Below, piece after piece: positions 1 to 12,346 of a DNA stretch of 64,000 nt (positions within the stretch are counted from its first letter, which is position 1; each line of letters begins with the position of its first letter). The notes beneath the pieces were generated by a model, which saw only the letters and a list, made by a program, of their open reading frames with translations, was not told the origin of the DNA and ran no database searches. Location: NCBI RefSeq assembly GCF_965363235.1, contig NC_134838.1:2485001-2549000 (forward strand), written 5' to 3'. Origin of the DNA: Mytilus galloprovincialis (lineage: Eukaryota > Mollusca > Bivalvia > Mytilida > Mytilidae). The position numbers were made by a program, and so were the translations under genes.

Positions 1-213
1 GTAATGTAAAACAATTCAAAGGAGAAAACTAACTGCCTAATTTATCCACAAAATAGTGAACGAGAAACTTAGTAACACAGTAACAAACTACAACCACTGA
101 ATCCAGGCTCCTGACTTGGAAATAGGCACATACAGAATGTGACTGCGTCAACTTTAGCATGCTAGTTGGTGTTCAATCCTCCCCTAATCAGGGACAGTGG
201 TGTAATAGTACAA
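1..213 (+). repeat. R1 interspersed repeat, 3' part
   Basis: The first 200 bases match the distal part of the R1 family (compare the fuller copy at 63150-63520): TGTAAAACAATTCAAAGGAG, then GGCTCCTGACTTGGAAATAG and a closing CTCCCCTAATCAGGGACAGT. The copy is cut by the window edge and is diverged. The short minus-strand open frames here are repeat-derived. Confidence 0.75.
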
Positions 214-594
214 CAGTAAGATTATTATGTGGTCATTGAATACAAAATCTATTGGGTGTACCAATGCTTTTTTTATAACAAAATCCATACTATAAGTTAT
301 TGTACAAAATGCTGCATGTTCACAGACAATGGAATTTATTACAAAGGATAATAATAATATATACTGGAATGGTCCTGGGTCCAATTGATTTTATATGTTT
401 ATGTGATGTATGGTACTGAAATTCTTCTGCAAATACAGGGCCACCGATATTACCAGTAGAAAGAACCCAATAGATGTACATTGTAAGAAGATGTGGTAAG
501 CGTGCCAATGAGACTATTATCCATTCAAATCACAATTTTCAATTATCTTCAATTTCTACGGAAGATTGGCTGTCAAAATGCTAACATTCCAATT

Positions 595-770
595 TTCAAT
601 AACAGTTAACAGCAAATAGATTCTCACAATAACAGATAACAAAATAGATAATAGTCATATAACAGCTAACAAAGAATAAGACAATAACAGCTAACAGTAA
701 ATATATTTTCAGAATAACAGATAACAAAGAATTAAAATGCCCCATAACAGCATAACAGTTAAACCCCTTG
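595..770. repeat. AACAG/TAACA-rich degenerate tandem repeat
   Basis: The motif AATAACAG(A/C/T)TAACA recurs at irregular spacing, roughly six to eight times, separated by A/T-rich spacers such as CAAATAGATT and AAAGAATAA. No gene is visible between 214 and 778. Confidence 0.6.
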
Positions 771-778
771 CCCCCCTC

Positions 779-910
779 TTCCTATATACAAGGTGATAGG
801 ACGTTCCGTTGGAATAGGTTACCTGTGCATCAGGAAAAGTTTTAAGGCATAGCGTGAAAAGGTAACCTATTCCAACGGAACCGAACGTCCTATCACCTTG
901 TATATAGGAA
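779..910. mobile_element. Small fold-back (MITE-like) element
   Basis: The two ends are inverted repeats of about 45 bp. The left arm begins TTCCTATATACAAGGTGATA and the right arm ends in its reverse complement TATCACCTTGTATATAGGAA. The arms enclose a loop of about 35 bp containing GTGCATCAGGAAAAG. It has no coding capacity. No clear target-site duplication is visible, so the superfamily is not assigned. Confidence 0.7.
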
Positions 911-2209
911 CCTTAAACATATGTGAATAGGTCGGGAAAAACTCTCTTTTGACACTTAAGTATTGCACTGTTGCATTACACACCAATCAAAACGCAAACA
1001 ATATGGGAAAAGATAACATTTTAACCTACACAATATATGAATAAGGTATACACTTTTGAAATCTAAATTATATGAAAAGGATGGGGTAACCGTAGAAAAC
1101 CAGCGGCAACGACACCCCTTATTTAATGGAGACATGTAGTTGGAACCCCCTTTATCATGGCTGGATCCGCCCATGATTTTACATGTAAATCAAGCCCCGG
1201 GTATTTGTTGGCATAACGGTAACCACGAAAAGGGGGGGGGGGCTAATTAAAAGCACGAGGAATTATAAATATACAATTCAACAGGGGTAGAGTGCATCGA
1301 GGAATGGGAATTAAAATTGTCTCTTCACGATGATCGAAAAAAGTATCTTGCACGTTATTTTCATCATCTTGTCTGAAACACTCTGAATAATGAGCTTCAA
1401 GGCGAAAACAAGGCATGTGAAATACTAATAACATACACTTCTTTTTTTATACGTTGTATGGACAAACCCATAAATCCCTCAACAAAAATTGCTTGATTCA
1501 TGTCATATCAAATAAATTACAGCGCGGAAAGGTAACTTTAATTTAATATCAAAACTAAATTTTTGTTATATTTTTCAATAAATTTATAAATCTTAATTAG
1601 GCATGCGTTGCGTGAGTTCCATTTCATGAGACCTACACAGATTTCTATAAAACAAATCAAAAATTATAAATACAGTTTTTCAATTCTTTCCGGCATAGAT
1701 AAAAAAAAATATGTATATAATCTATATACGATTTGGTTGAATTATTTCACTTCATTTTAATGATAAATCCTTTAGTTCTTAAATTTTTAATTAAAATGAA
1801 TTTATCATTTTGATATCTAACGATAAACTTTTTAAATTGAAGTGACATGGTCAGTAACCTAATTAGTTGCATGGCTGATTACCATATTACAGGTGACCCA
1901 GTAATTTTCCATATGACAGTAGCGTGTACCCTCGGGGTTATATCGGGGTGTGTATAACTTATTTTCTGGGGAACATCCTGTCCACGTGTAGTACTTAGCA
2001 TATATTGCAACAGATGACATTAAACAAATTTTCTTTGTAGCATCGGAGGCAATTTCATGTTCGACCACACAAAATATTTCACAAAAAAGATATGATAAAA
2101 TCAAAAGAAAAAGATAAAGAAATATTAACAAATAAAGGTGGAATTGAGTAAACGGGGATTCGTGTTTTTATGAGCTTATTTTCAGTGGACAACAACAAAT
2201 GGAAGTTTT
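911..2209. other. No gene recognised
   Basis: AT-rich sequence with homopolymer runs (G9 near 1233). The segment around 1130-1175 (ending CATGGCTGGATCCGCCC) resembles a repeat remnant also seen near 7560 and 5170. A 90-codon minus-strand open stretch at 1859-2131 starts at TTG rather than ATG and is not supported as a gene. Confidence 0.5.
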
Positions 2210-2302
2210 TAACGACCTTGTGTGACCTATAGTTGTTAATGTTTGTGTCATTTTGGTCTTTTGTGGATAGTTGTCTCATTGGCAATCATACCACATCTTT
2301 TT
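2210..2302 (-). repeat. R1 interspersed repeat, 5' end fragment
   Basis: Read on the minus strand this is the R1 start: GATGTGGTATGATTGCCAAT, then GAGACAACTATCCACAAAAG and the AACTATAGGTCAC block. Only about 90 bp remain. Confidence 0.8.
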
Positions 2303-2964
2303 GACTGGCTATATACATGATATAATAAATATAGCACTTACACGGTCGGTCCAGTGGACATATTTCATACTAGATAACTTATACAGTAATTCTTTTTATA
2401 TATATGAAAATTATTGTCCGATCTGATACACGTACCTATAATGTACAGAATTTTGAACAGCTTCAAATATATGGGGTCCGTAGAAACACCGCAAAGGACC
2501 TCCTTAGTGCACTAAGAACAAAAATGTGCACTAAGGACCTACTCCTTTCATAATTTTAAATTATATTTTTTCTAATGTTTTCTCGACACGTGCCTCAAAA
2601 AGTTGATTGTCACCTTTAGTATAATCGATAGCAATTCATGTTCGCTCAACCTTGGCCCGTGAATAATCTACTAGTATACTGATTAAACATGTATATGGTA
2701 TTTCAAATTGTTCTCTATTTTTTTTTCATTTGTTTGTTTTTGCCGTATTTATTCTGTCTGCTATATTTTTTACTTCTAAATTAATAGCGAATTTTCAACT
2801 CTTTTCAGTTTGGGATTTTTCATCCTTTTAATTTTAAAAAGACAAATAATTGTGAACACTTCACGGAAAAGTGAGGATTGATATTTGGTTGCTTATTAAC
2901 GTCCAGTTGCCAATACTTCATTCATTTTTCTAATGTTAAGAACTATGCCATTTATCAATATTTC

Positions 2965-3045
2965 GATTTGAGCGTTACTGATGAGTCTTGTGTAGACGAA
3001 ACGCGCGTCTGGCGTACTAAATTATAATCCTGGTACTTTTGATAA
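2965..3045 (-). repeat. Fragment of an interspersed repeat (TTTAGTACGCCAGACGC family)
   Basis: The reverse complement reads AATTTAGTACGCCAGACGCG followed by CGTTTCGTCTACACAAGACT, close to the plus-strand copy at 13490-13545. It is a dispersed repeat fragment without coding potential. The flanks (2303-2964 and 3046-3204) hold no recognisable gene. Confidence 0.65.
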
Positions 3046-3204
3046 CTATCACAGCAATGATTTTAAACATGTTTAGGAAAGGAACATATTTCTGATTCGA
3101 TGTTTATATACAAATGCATTACAAGTATAAATATGTATAGGTTGATGTTTAGTCCCTTCGATGTTTTAGACTGTAAATAAATTATGACCAATTTATTTCT
3201 GACA

Positions 3205-3263
3205 TCTTCTTCATTTTTAACTTTTGTGGATAGGTGTTTCATTGACAGCCGTACCACATCTCC
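3205..3263 (-). repeat. R1 fragment (5' end, diverged)
   Basis: Reverse complement begins GATGTGGTACGGCTGTCAAT and continues GAAACACCTATCCACAAAAG, a mutated version of the R1 5' end. Confidence 0.6.
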
Positions 3264-3322
3264 TTTCGCTTATTTTTGTTGTATATATTTTTTAATTCAC
3301 TTTCCTTGTCTTTTAAAATATA

Positions 3323-3344
3323 AAGTAAGTAAGTAAGTAAGTAA
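3323..3344. repeat. (AAGT)n microsatellite
   Basis: About five and a half perfect copies of AAGT in tandem, directly downstream (minus sense) of the LINE fragment. Confidence 0.9.
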
Positions 3345-3586
3345 ATTGTTTATTATAGTGACATGTGTAAATCAGCATAAATTTGTACAAAATATAATTA
3401 CATATATAATACACCCGGCCCAATGGACCAATAAGTCACCTTTTACTGTTAGTTCAATATAAATGTTCTAATATCACGTGTCAATTGCCAATTTAAATTT
3501 AAATACAGATAATTATAGATTAAGAATTAACGATTGTAAAAGTTCATATATTATTCAACTAATGTTTGTGAAAAAGTTTAAGAATG

Positions 3587-4369
3587 TTAACTAGAGTAAA
3601 CTGTTTGTTTTCTACGGAAAAGTGACGCTGCTAAGTATTTAGCTATTTTCCTTGGATGGTTCACCATTAGAAATGTTAATTTTCCCTGCTCATCTAGTTG
3701 CGTAAAGTCAGGCACCATTAATATCTCGCTAAAAACAGTTTGTCTGATATCATTATAAAATGTGCAGTTTATAAGAAAATGTAGCTCATTTTCAACATTT
3801 TGAGAATTACAAAATCGGCATAGTCTGTTTTCTACTGGTTCCCCAATATATCTACCAGTCTCAATTCTGATCGGTAATAATCCGCATCTAAACTGGGCTA
3901 GCACAGATCGCTCGTGTTTCGTAAGATTTAGTTTTACATAGTGCTCTAGTTCGAAGTTTGTTTTAAAGTTTAAGTAAGATCGTAGCTTTGGTTTATTTAT
4001 CAAGGACTCTCTCCATATATCACTGTAATAAGTTCGTACAATTTGTTCAAAAGATTTTAAATCCACCATTGTTCTACTTTCGTAATAATGTAACATATTA
4101 AGTTTAGTGAAAATATCTTTAGTGTCACTACACCAATTGTTTGTGCAACGATCATAATCCATATTGAACACCACTTTCGTTAATCGGTCGTCTTCAAACG
4201 ATAAAAGCCTATTCCAGTATCGAATAATGTTCACCCAATGCCGAAACTGACTTGGTATCCATCCAGTATCCCCATACAGTGCTAGAATTGGTGCAAATCT
4301 GTGAACGCCTAAGTAATATCGAATTGCTCTGTTCTGTTCGTTGTCTATTGATTGGAACTTCCTATATAT
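3587..4369 (-). pseudogene. LINE reverse-transcriptase C-terminal fragment
   Basis: A minus-strand open frame of about 260 codons; it extends about 45 codons upstream of the first ATG at 4234 to an in-frame stop at 4370-4372. The upstream part reads RYYLGVHRFAPILALYGDTG and then WIPSQFRHWVNIIRYWNRL, which I recognise as the conserved region after the polymerase domain in molluscan non-LTR retrotransposons. Further on is a Cys/His cluster of the zf-RVT type, C-x2-C-x9-H-x4-C (CRFCNSQNVENELHFLINC). No catalytic palm motif is present, so this is a 5'-truncated 3' end of a LINE ORF2 rather than an active gene. It would once have belonged to the element's reverse transcriptase. It is unrelated in detail to the LINE fragment in the 32-49 kb triplication. 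Confidence 0.8.
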
Positions 4370-6519
4370 TTATTCCATTATTTTTATTTGATGCCGAAAA
4401 TAAGAATACGAAGTTAAATGCTATAAATAAGCGAAGTTAAACAACCGTTAATAATTATGTATATGAGCATTATATCTATTTATAAAATATTTTAAATACA
4501 AGCAGACATACAAAAAAATGTACCATTTGTGACACCAATTTCATTTATTTCCAAATCTTAAAATCATACATTTCCGTTCTTTAGCGTTTCTTAATAATGG
4601 CAGAACGGGCTTAAGAGTCATATGATTAAGTTAACTAAATAATTTAGTTTTCCCACATCATTAGCGGATTTAGGGGGTTAAAGCGAGCCCCCCCCCCACC
4701 CCCGGTTGAAAATCTTATATTTTTTGTATTAACCATTTCTTGTTTTAATGTTATCTTTACTATAATTTGAATATCTAGCACTGAATAGGGTGACACGTTG
4801 TCGCTACACTTCTTTAAATATACACAAGTCATAATAACATTGGCCAGAGGGTAACTTGATAATTAGAGGACCAAAGGATTTAATTAAGACAATCCAAGGC
4901 TGCTATCTCTATATTTTATTATATATATCTTTATAAGCCTCCCTTAGAGTGATACAACAATTGCAAAACGGGTAGATACGATCTGTAATCAAATAATTAA
5001 CCTTATAAAATTAATACTTAAAATTTTATTTTTAGAGTAACCATATGCCGGATGAACAAAAAGTGTGCCATTTATTGAAAAACATATGGTTTGGTATAAC
5101 ATGAAAACTTCTCTAGTGTTTTAAACATTTCTCACATAACCCCTCCCCCAAACCCCCACTTCAAGCTCTGGATCCGCGCCTGCCCATAGTGCTTATTACA
5201 TTATAAAATAAAATGGTATTCATCTTCAATTATGGAAATAAAGATGAATTGTTAAAAAAAAAAGCATTGACACCAGTTTAAAGTTATCGTTCATAGAAGA
5301 CAGTTATGATTTATTCTATAATTCTCTTTTTAAAACGTAATATAATTTTACCTCTTGGATTTTTTCTATATGTTACTTCTGTAATCGGATTTTGAAGAAC
5401 CCCATGGACACCACATACTCTCAAATGTCTTTCAAGGAATAATGATAGTATGTAAACTCTTGTATTGTTAGTAAGGAAATGAAATATCAAAAGCATTTGT
5501 TTCTCAATTTTTATCTCAAAATAGGGTTCTTTAAATAAAAAAAAGCTTGCATAGCAATTTCCTTAAAAACTAAATATATATAACAAAGGCAAAGTTTTAA
5601 AACAGAAAATTTATTTTTTATTTTTCTTTCATAAACTTGAATTTATACCACGCTAAACCGTTAGGTTAACAACCATTGATTAATCAATAAGTAACGATCA
5701 AAAGACAATTGTTTATTGGATTAGGTTGATTGAACATGATGATTCGGGAATCTGCAATAAACCGTTGGTCACGTGGCGAGTGGCAGGCGTTGATTAAAAA
5801 GTCATTTAACTTCAAAATTACAAAATCTATTGATACCTAACTTTATAGATTTGAGGTATTTAATCATATCCTCTTATATTCATGTTCGCTGTGATCTTAA
5901 AACATCGTTTTAGTGTCCTTAATGCAAAAACTTTCTTCTTAGTGCACTAAGAAGTCTTTTGCGGTATTTCTACACACCGAAATATATGGCCTTATTATTG
6001 GTAATATACCATATTAGTGTCACTAATGGCTTAACGTGTTACCAAATTAAAAAGAAGAAATAGGCTCAAAACCGCATTTTTAACTTTAGATTTTTTTTCA
6101 ATCCCAAAATAGAGAAGAGGTCCGGTATACAGACTTATTAAAAAGTCCAGATGAGAAGTTTAACTTGCTTTTCTATTCCCGGCACTTTTAACTTAACGCA
6201 TGCAAAAAAAAAATTCAGTACCTGGTTACAGTTGCGCATTGACAAATTATAATCTTTCGATTAAATGATCTTAAATCTTTATGGTCTTTATTTTAAAAGT
6301 TATAAAATCTAAATGTAAAGTGATCTAAAATGTTCAATATAAATGAGTATTTTCGCTGTGAAATGAATCTAAGGTCGTCTAAAAGTGTATACATGTGTAT
6401 TTGACCCGACTACTGACTACATAGTAAACTATTCATTATGTACCTATAAGGGGGGTCTGAGCGGGACTCGGGATTGTCGAGGCGTATTTTTTGTAAACGT
6501 GACACATGAAAGTCAAATT
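4370..6519. other. No gene recognised
   Basis: AT-rich intergenic sequence. C-rich runs near 4690 and 5145-5180 (ending CTCTGGATCCGCGCCTG) look like fragments of an old dispersed repeat. The short open frames here have no recognisable domain. Confidence 0.5.
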
Positions 6520-6725
6520 ATGAGGGAGGGTAGGAGGGGTACTGATCCCGAAATCCCGAGCTTAAAAACACGAAATCACGAAATCCCGGGCTTAAAAAAC
6601 ACGAAATCCAGAGGTCCCGAAAATCGAAAAAAGAATTATCGTATCCCGAAAGGGTCAATCCCGAAATCCAGAGCTTAAAAACACCCGATCCCGCAGTCAT
6701 GATAAAGGTCCTATCCTCCCTCAAA
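6520..6725. repeat. GAAATCCCG-rich internally repeated dispersed element
   Basis: The blocks CCCGAAATCCCGAGCTTAAA and ACACGAAATC recur four times in about 150 bp, closing with AAAGGTCCTATCCTCCCTC. I recognise this as a dispersed bivalve repeat. Open frames on both strands are by-products of the low stop-codon content of the repeat. Confidence 0.6.
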
Positions 6726-7135
6726 TTATTGTGCCGTGAAAACGCGAAATGAAGTTTAGAGGGACATGGGAAATTACAAAAATAGCAGAATTGTTCACTT
6801 ACATAGTGTACGCGGGATGGCATCATGCGAGAATCTAAATAAATAAGTAGTAAGTAAGCGGGATCCGTGAACAGAACCCCCAATGAGACCCCCATTAGTT
6901 GTGGCTTATTTTGGTCTTTTTAGTTAGTTTCTTTCCCCTACATTACTTGACCGTTTTTGTAAAACAACATCACTCGAGGTCTGACAGTATTTTACCAAGA
7001 AATGCACAAAATATTCAAAAAGAAGGCCTAGAAAATTTAAATATTGGTATGCACACATACTCCCCTATCAGCACAGACAATTATATTTTTGTAAAGGCGC
7101 CAAACTCGTTTCTAATATTTATAATAGAACCGAAA

Positions 7136-7665
7136 AGAAAATGGAAATGGAAATGGGGAATGTATCAAAGAGATAACAACATGACCAAAGAGCAGATAAC
7201 AGCCATAGGTCACCGATGGGTCTTCATTGCAACGAGAAAATCCCGCCACCTGAGACTGGGGTGGATCTAGTCATATAAAGGAGGGGTTCCTAACCCAGGA
7301 CAATTTTTTTTTGGGGGGGGGGGGGGGGTGTCCAACTACATGTCCCCATTCAAATGCATTGATCGTCCAATAAAGAAAGGGGGTTCCAACATGTTATTAT
7401 AATAACTACCTACGTATACTGATTTTATGAGTGCCCCATGTGTAAGGGTTAGGGTGCAAATAAGGGTGCAAATTGGAATTACGCTATAGAAGCGAAGCTC
7501 CTGCTAGAGGAGGAAGATAAAGACTAGGTAACAGGTAACAGGTCCAACCTTCAGCCCCCCCCCCCCCCCCCCTGGATCCGGGCCTGTGAGGCATGCTTTA
7601 GCTTGCCATGCTTGCCATTAAACAAAAATGTATACTAGTTGAGTGATAATGGACGTCATACTTAA
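7136..7665 (+). repeat. R2 interspersed repeat split by a second repeat
   Basis: R2 starts with GAAAATGGAAATGGAAATGG, then CAAAGAGATAACAACATGAC and the GGTCACCGATGGGTCTTC block, and breaks near 7265. Its 3' end reappears at about 7625 as ATGTATACTAGTTGAGTGAT and AATGGACGTCATACTTAA. Between them sits about 350 bp containing a G15 run, a C18 run and the CTGGATCCGGGCCTG motif, consistent with a nested insertion. Confidence 0.6.
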
Positions 7666-8499
7666 CTCTTCAATATAAAAAAAAGAAACTAAAATAAAAA
7701 TCATACAAAGGTCACAAAGGCCATAACTTCTGGCTCCTGAATTAGGAAAAGTGCAAAATGCAGTGAGGATAAAAGCCTTTACTGTAAATTCCTGAAATTA
7801 CAATTATATAAATCATCTCACATCTTTGTGCATTTCTTGAAATTGGTCATATTAATAAATGCATGCAATATTTTCAGAAAATTTCAATATATAGGCTTTT
7901 AAAAGTCAATCTTGTGCATGATTATCAATGATTATACTCGCACAATTAACACATGTGGTTCTCATAACTCAGAGGTGTCTATGCTATTTATGACAACATT
8001 TTAATCAAGTATAAATTTACAAAATATGTTTAGAACTATATGATTTTTAGGTTTTTAAGCATAGATATAGTAGGTCAGGATCTGCGAACTCTCACTGACT
8101 GACTGAGCACATGAATTCAACACTAGTTTTTTGGTGATGTTGGTGTTGCTTAGTGTTTTGTTTTGTTTTTCTTTTCTGCATCTTATGTTTTGCCTTGGCA
8201 TTGTCAGTTTCTCTTTCATTGCCTTTGGTTTTTTTTGTTATGTTAAATAACAAGTCACAAGAGAGAAAAAACAAAAAAAATATGTGAAAAAATGGCTTAG
8301 TTCAGTGTATATTAAGGACAGAGATAACAAATAGCTAAATAAGAAAAAAGAAAAAAGAAAATTTCTTTTCTATGTACAGTCAATTGTCTGATAATCTAGA
8401 AGATAGCCTGATTTGGTCTAATTCTCCTGAATTCTAGCAGGTACTTTATTCCAACTTTTTTTAATTCAAACAAACCATGTCTTAGATAGTCTTGGAATT
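7666..8499. other. No gene recognised; repeat remnants
   Basis: AT-rich. A segment at 8090-8280 rich in TTGTTTTG and ending TTGGCATTGTCAGTTTCTCT resembles the 3' part of the repeat at 60240-60340. No supported coding sequence. Confidence 0.45.
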
Positions 8500-9440
8500 A
8501 GAATACATTAATCATAAAATTTTCATAATACTTTGGTGAATTATCTATTGATATAATCATGATAATTAAGCTCCTTTTTAATTTTTAGGGATTTTAAATT
8601 TTTAATTTAAAGTTAGGGATTTTATTCATAAAAGCGGGGATTTTTCCAGTACGTATACTATTAATAATGCTTTGAGCAATTTTCATGAAACTTGGTGAAT
8701 TATTTTTGTATAACATAAACATGATAATTTTCCTTTTAATTTAAAAAAAAATCTGATTTATGTCATTGTACTATCATGACTTGGGATTAGGATAGTCTCA
8801 AGAATGCTTTCACAAATTTTTATGAAACTTTGGTGAATTGTTTTTATATCTTGACAAACTCCCTTTTTATTGTTATGACCCAAAGTGGAGGGGGCATAAT
8901 GTTTAACACTTGTCAGAACATTGTCCGTCTGTCCCAAAGTTGTTTTTTGTTCTCTTACAGTACTTTAGTTTGCCTCAACCAAATTCAATTAAACTTTTAC
9001 AAAAGCTTGTTATCACAATTCTCATATCAAGTTTGAATTTTGGTGATGTCAGTGTTACTGTACTAGAGTATCAGAGTTATGCCCCTTTAGAAATGGGGAA
9101 AATATGCTGAATTTTTGGTTTCCTGTTCTCTAAAATTTAGTTTGTCTCAACCAAATGTTATGAAATCAATACACAATGCTTATCATCACAAAATACAGAT
9201 TAAGTTTGAATTTTGGTAGTGTCTCTTTTACTAAATTCTATAGTTATGTTCTTTAAAAATGGAAAAAAATGTTTCGGCCTTCTAACTTAAGTTTCCCTCA
9301 ACCAAATTTTATTAAACTTTAAAAAAATACTTTTTATCACAATTTTAATCAGATCAATTTCAAATTTTGGTAGTAAAACTTTTACCGTTCTTCAGTTATG
9401 TTCCTTTAAAACTTTGAATGATATGCAAGCTGGAGTATCA
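8500..9440. repeat. Two adjacent groups of diverged tandem repeats (135-170 bp units)
   Basis: The first group (about 8510-8880) repeats TTTTCATGAAACTTGGTGAA and CATGATAATT three times. The second group (about 8930-9430) repeats a unit with TTTAGTTTGCCTCAACCAAA, ATCAAGTTTGAATTTTGGT and AGTTATGCCCCTTTA(G)AAATGG three times at spacings of about 170 and 150 bp. The units are diverged, so the arrays are old. This arrangement resembles the tandem cores of molluscan pearl/Helentron-type elements, but ends were not identified. Confidence 0.65.
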
Positions 9441-11547
9441 TTCCCTATTTATCATGTATATTTTTTTTATAAGATGCAGAGTTAAGGAACTTTAGTTGTT
9501 GCAAAGTTATTTTAAAATTGTCCATTTTCAAAAACTTTGAAAGGTTTTAGAAATTTATGGATTTGTTAAAAAAATCACAGCCTTAAACTTATAGTCACTT
9601 GAGATATATATCTATAAATGGAGCCAAATTATATACATGTTTTATGTCAATAAATACCACTGTTTGTGCATGTTTTGTTTTTTTTGGAGGGCAGGGGTCT
9701 TATTTGCACAGTGCTCATAGTTTTTTAGTCGATCATTAAAATTAATTTAAAGCTTAAAGACCAGCTATAAGGGCAAGAAGCTTATCAAGCACTCATGGTT
9801 TAGATTTTTATTAAACACACATTAATATACATAATGTACATTAAACAGAAAAAAATATTGATGCAAGATGTCATTCAACTTTTACTCTTTTATGTATAGG
9901 ACAAGAACTATAGAAGATACAGAGAAATTTTATACAGCAGAAATGATAGGCAATGTAAAATTTGCAGAAGCCAACTAAACCTAAATGGTAAGGCACCTTT
10001 TAATTTTAAAAAAGTTATTGAACTTGAAAGATGATTACTAGTATCATGATTACTATAAAAATTAAAAGATGTGGTATATTAAATATGAAAACTATCATGG
10101 CTTTGAGAAAGCAACTGTAGGCCTGTTACGACCTTCAATAATGAGAAAATCCATACCCTATACTATAGTCAAAGTAGGCAGCTATAAAAGACCTAAAGAT
10201 GAAACATTGAAACAATCCAAACTGTAAAACTAATCATGGTAATTGCCTAGTTTATAACAAAATAAATTACAAAAAATAAATATGACCGGTATGAAACAAC
10301 AACAACAACAACCACTAAATTTTAGTGTCAGACTAAACTGACAAAAGCTACAGGCTCTGAACTTTGGACAGGCACAATAGGAATATGGCAAGGTTATATA
10401 AAAATAAGATGTGGTATGATTGCCAATAAGACAACTCTCCACCAGACAACCAATGATGTAAATTTCCTGCAAACAGGGACTTGACTTCTGTAAATCAACT
10501 AATTTTTCGTGAATACTTTATTTGGCATTTTATACTTTCTAGTCTACATCGCAGTTATTTATTTTTCTCGAGTTCAAGTTTACTTAATGTATTTTAATAA
10601 GGAAAGATACACATGAAAAACATTTATTGCTGTTTCTCTCTCCATTTATAACATTTTATTTGTTTATTTTGTGTATTTATAGGTGATCAGACATCTTGGT
10701 TTTCATGATCAATAGGTCATTACTGAAGAGGAAACTTATAGTTGAAATTTATTTACATAGTGCATAATTGGATTAATTTGAAATGGAATGTGTGCTTTCC
10801 TGCAAAAAAGAAATAGGAAATTTCAACATTATCACATGATAATGACCATAAACAAAATGGAGTTCTATCATAGATACACAAAAACACTATTGCATAAAAG
10901 CAACAACATATCTTAATCAAAAGAAAGGAGAATGCTGAACAAATACTATTTTGTTGTTGAAAAAAGGAACACCAGTTTTATCCACTCATTTACATTGCTC
11001 CCTCATATCAAATATACAGAAGAAGATCATTGAAGAACAATTTGCAAAAATGATTTCTCTTAGAATTGAAGGGAATTGTTTAGTGAATGGAATAATGTAT
11101 TCACTGAATTCTTACGTAGTGGATTGAATAACTGTACACAAGCTGAAACAGAAGAAATTGTAATTTAAAATAACACGAAAAGTGTTTATTTTATTATTTA
11201 ATCTGCAAATATATAAACAAATTCTTTAGAACACCACAAATGGTATGACATTCAAATTGGTTGCTTATTAATGTATCGCATTGAAACAATTACAAAGAAA
11301 ATAGAAGCATTTGCTCCAAAAAAAATTATAAATCAAAGTTAAATTTATAAAAAAAGTATAAACAATACCTAGATCTAAACAGTCAGACTGTATTATTTTC
11401 AATGTCATTAAAATGTTGAGTCAAACATTTATTAAAGTTTTAAATATCATTTGCATCAATTATACAGTCTTGTTATTATTATATTCATACTGTTTGTATA
11501 CATGGTGTAGTGAAGAAATGTTCAACAAGTAAAAATAAGGGAAAACA
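9441..11547. other. No gene recognised; two R1 remnants
   Basis: Mostly AT-rich single-copy-looking sequence. Plus-strand R1 remnants occur at about 10060-10220 (AAAGATGTGGTATATTAAAT, later CTTCAATAATGAGAAAATCC and GGCAGCTATAAAAGACCTA) and at 10409-10462 (AGATGTGGTATGATTGCCAA). No coding exon could be supported. Confidence 0.5.
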
Positions 11548-12049
11548 TTTCCTTAAGGGAAATTTGATCTTCAGAAATTTCCTTAGAGGAAATTTGAAGA
11601 ACAATGATTTCCCTAGAGGAAATTTGTTGTCTTGAATTTTCCTCCAAGGAAAAGTGTTTGTCAAGAAATTTGAAGAACAATGATTTCCCTAGAGGAAATT
11701 TGTTGTCTTGAATTTTCCTCCAAGGAAAAGTGTTTGTCAAAAATTTCCTCACAGGAAAAAGTATTTCCTCCAAGGAAAATTTGAAGCTACAAATTTCCTC
11801 ACAGGAAAAAGTATTTCCTCCAAGGAAAATTTGAAGCTGCAAATTTCCTCAAAGGAAAAAGAATTTCCTCTAAGGAAAAAGAATTTCCTCTAAGGAAATA
11901 GAATTTCCTCAAAGGAAATAATTATGCAGCAAATTCCCTAAGGGAAATCTTTTTCCCTTGAGGAAAAAACAATTTCCCTTGAGGAAAAATCTTTTTCCTT
12001 CAGGGAAATTTGATTTCCCTTGAGGAAAAGTACTTTTCCTCTGAGGAAA
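11548..12049. repeat. Array of 20 short palindromes, TTTCC(N5)GGAAA
   Basis: Twenty near-perfect palindromes with half-sites TTTCC and GGAAA lie in 500 bp. Examples are TTTCCTCAAAGGAAA, TTTCCTCTAAGGAAA, TTTCCCTTGAGGAAA and TTTTCCTCCAAGGAAAA. Spacing is about 20-50 bp, with poorly conserved linkers apart from a few local duplications (AATTTGAAGCT, TTGTTGTCTTGAA). The palindrome is kept while its centre varies (CTCAA, CTCTA, CTCCA, CTTGA, CTAGA, TTAAG). Minus- and plus-strand open frames here are only translations of the repeat. Confidence 0.9.
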
Positions 12050-12346
12050 TTGTTGAAAAAAGGGGCATAACTTTTTCAACAGTGGTGCTAGATCCAAAAA
12101 ATTTTAGGACAAATATCAGGGAACCAATACCAACCAAGTTATCAACTTTGTTTTGACTTAACTCCAAAAATTAAGGTGACAACTTTTGCACTCAGCGGAA
12201 TTGCAAACTTATATAATGTTTTTAATTCTAAGACTTTAATTTCTAACAGGAATTACAATTGTCCCACTTTGAAATATGTAATTATGTAAAGACAGTAGAA
12301 GTACAAAATATGTCCGAGTTAGAATAATATATATTTAATATGCGTG

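Noticed and set aside
1859-2131. 90-codon frame looking like a small secreted cysteine-rich protein
   Set aside because: It starts at TTG, has no upstream ATG or acceptor, and the hydrophobic start comes from a T-rich tract. The Cys-rich end could be an exon, but nothing else supports it.
11522-11893. Open frames on both strands across the palindrome array
   Set aside because: Simple translations of the TTTCC/GGAAA repeat; no start context or domain.
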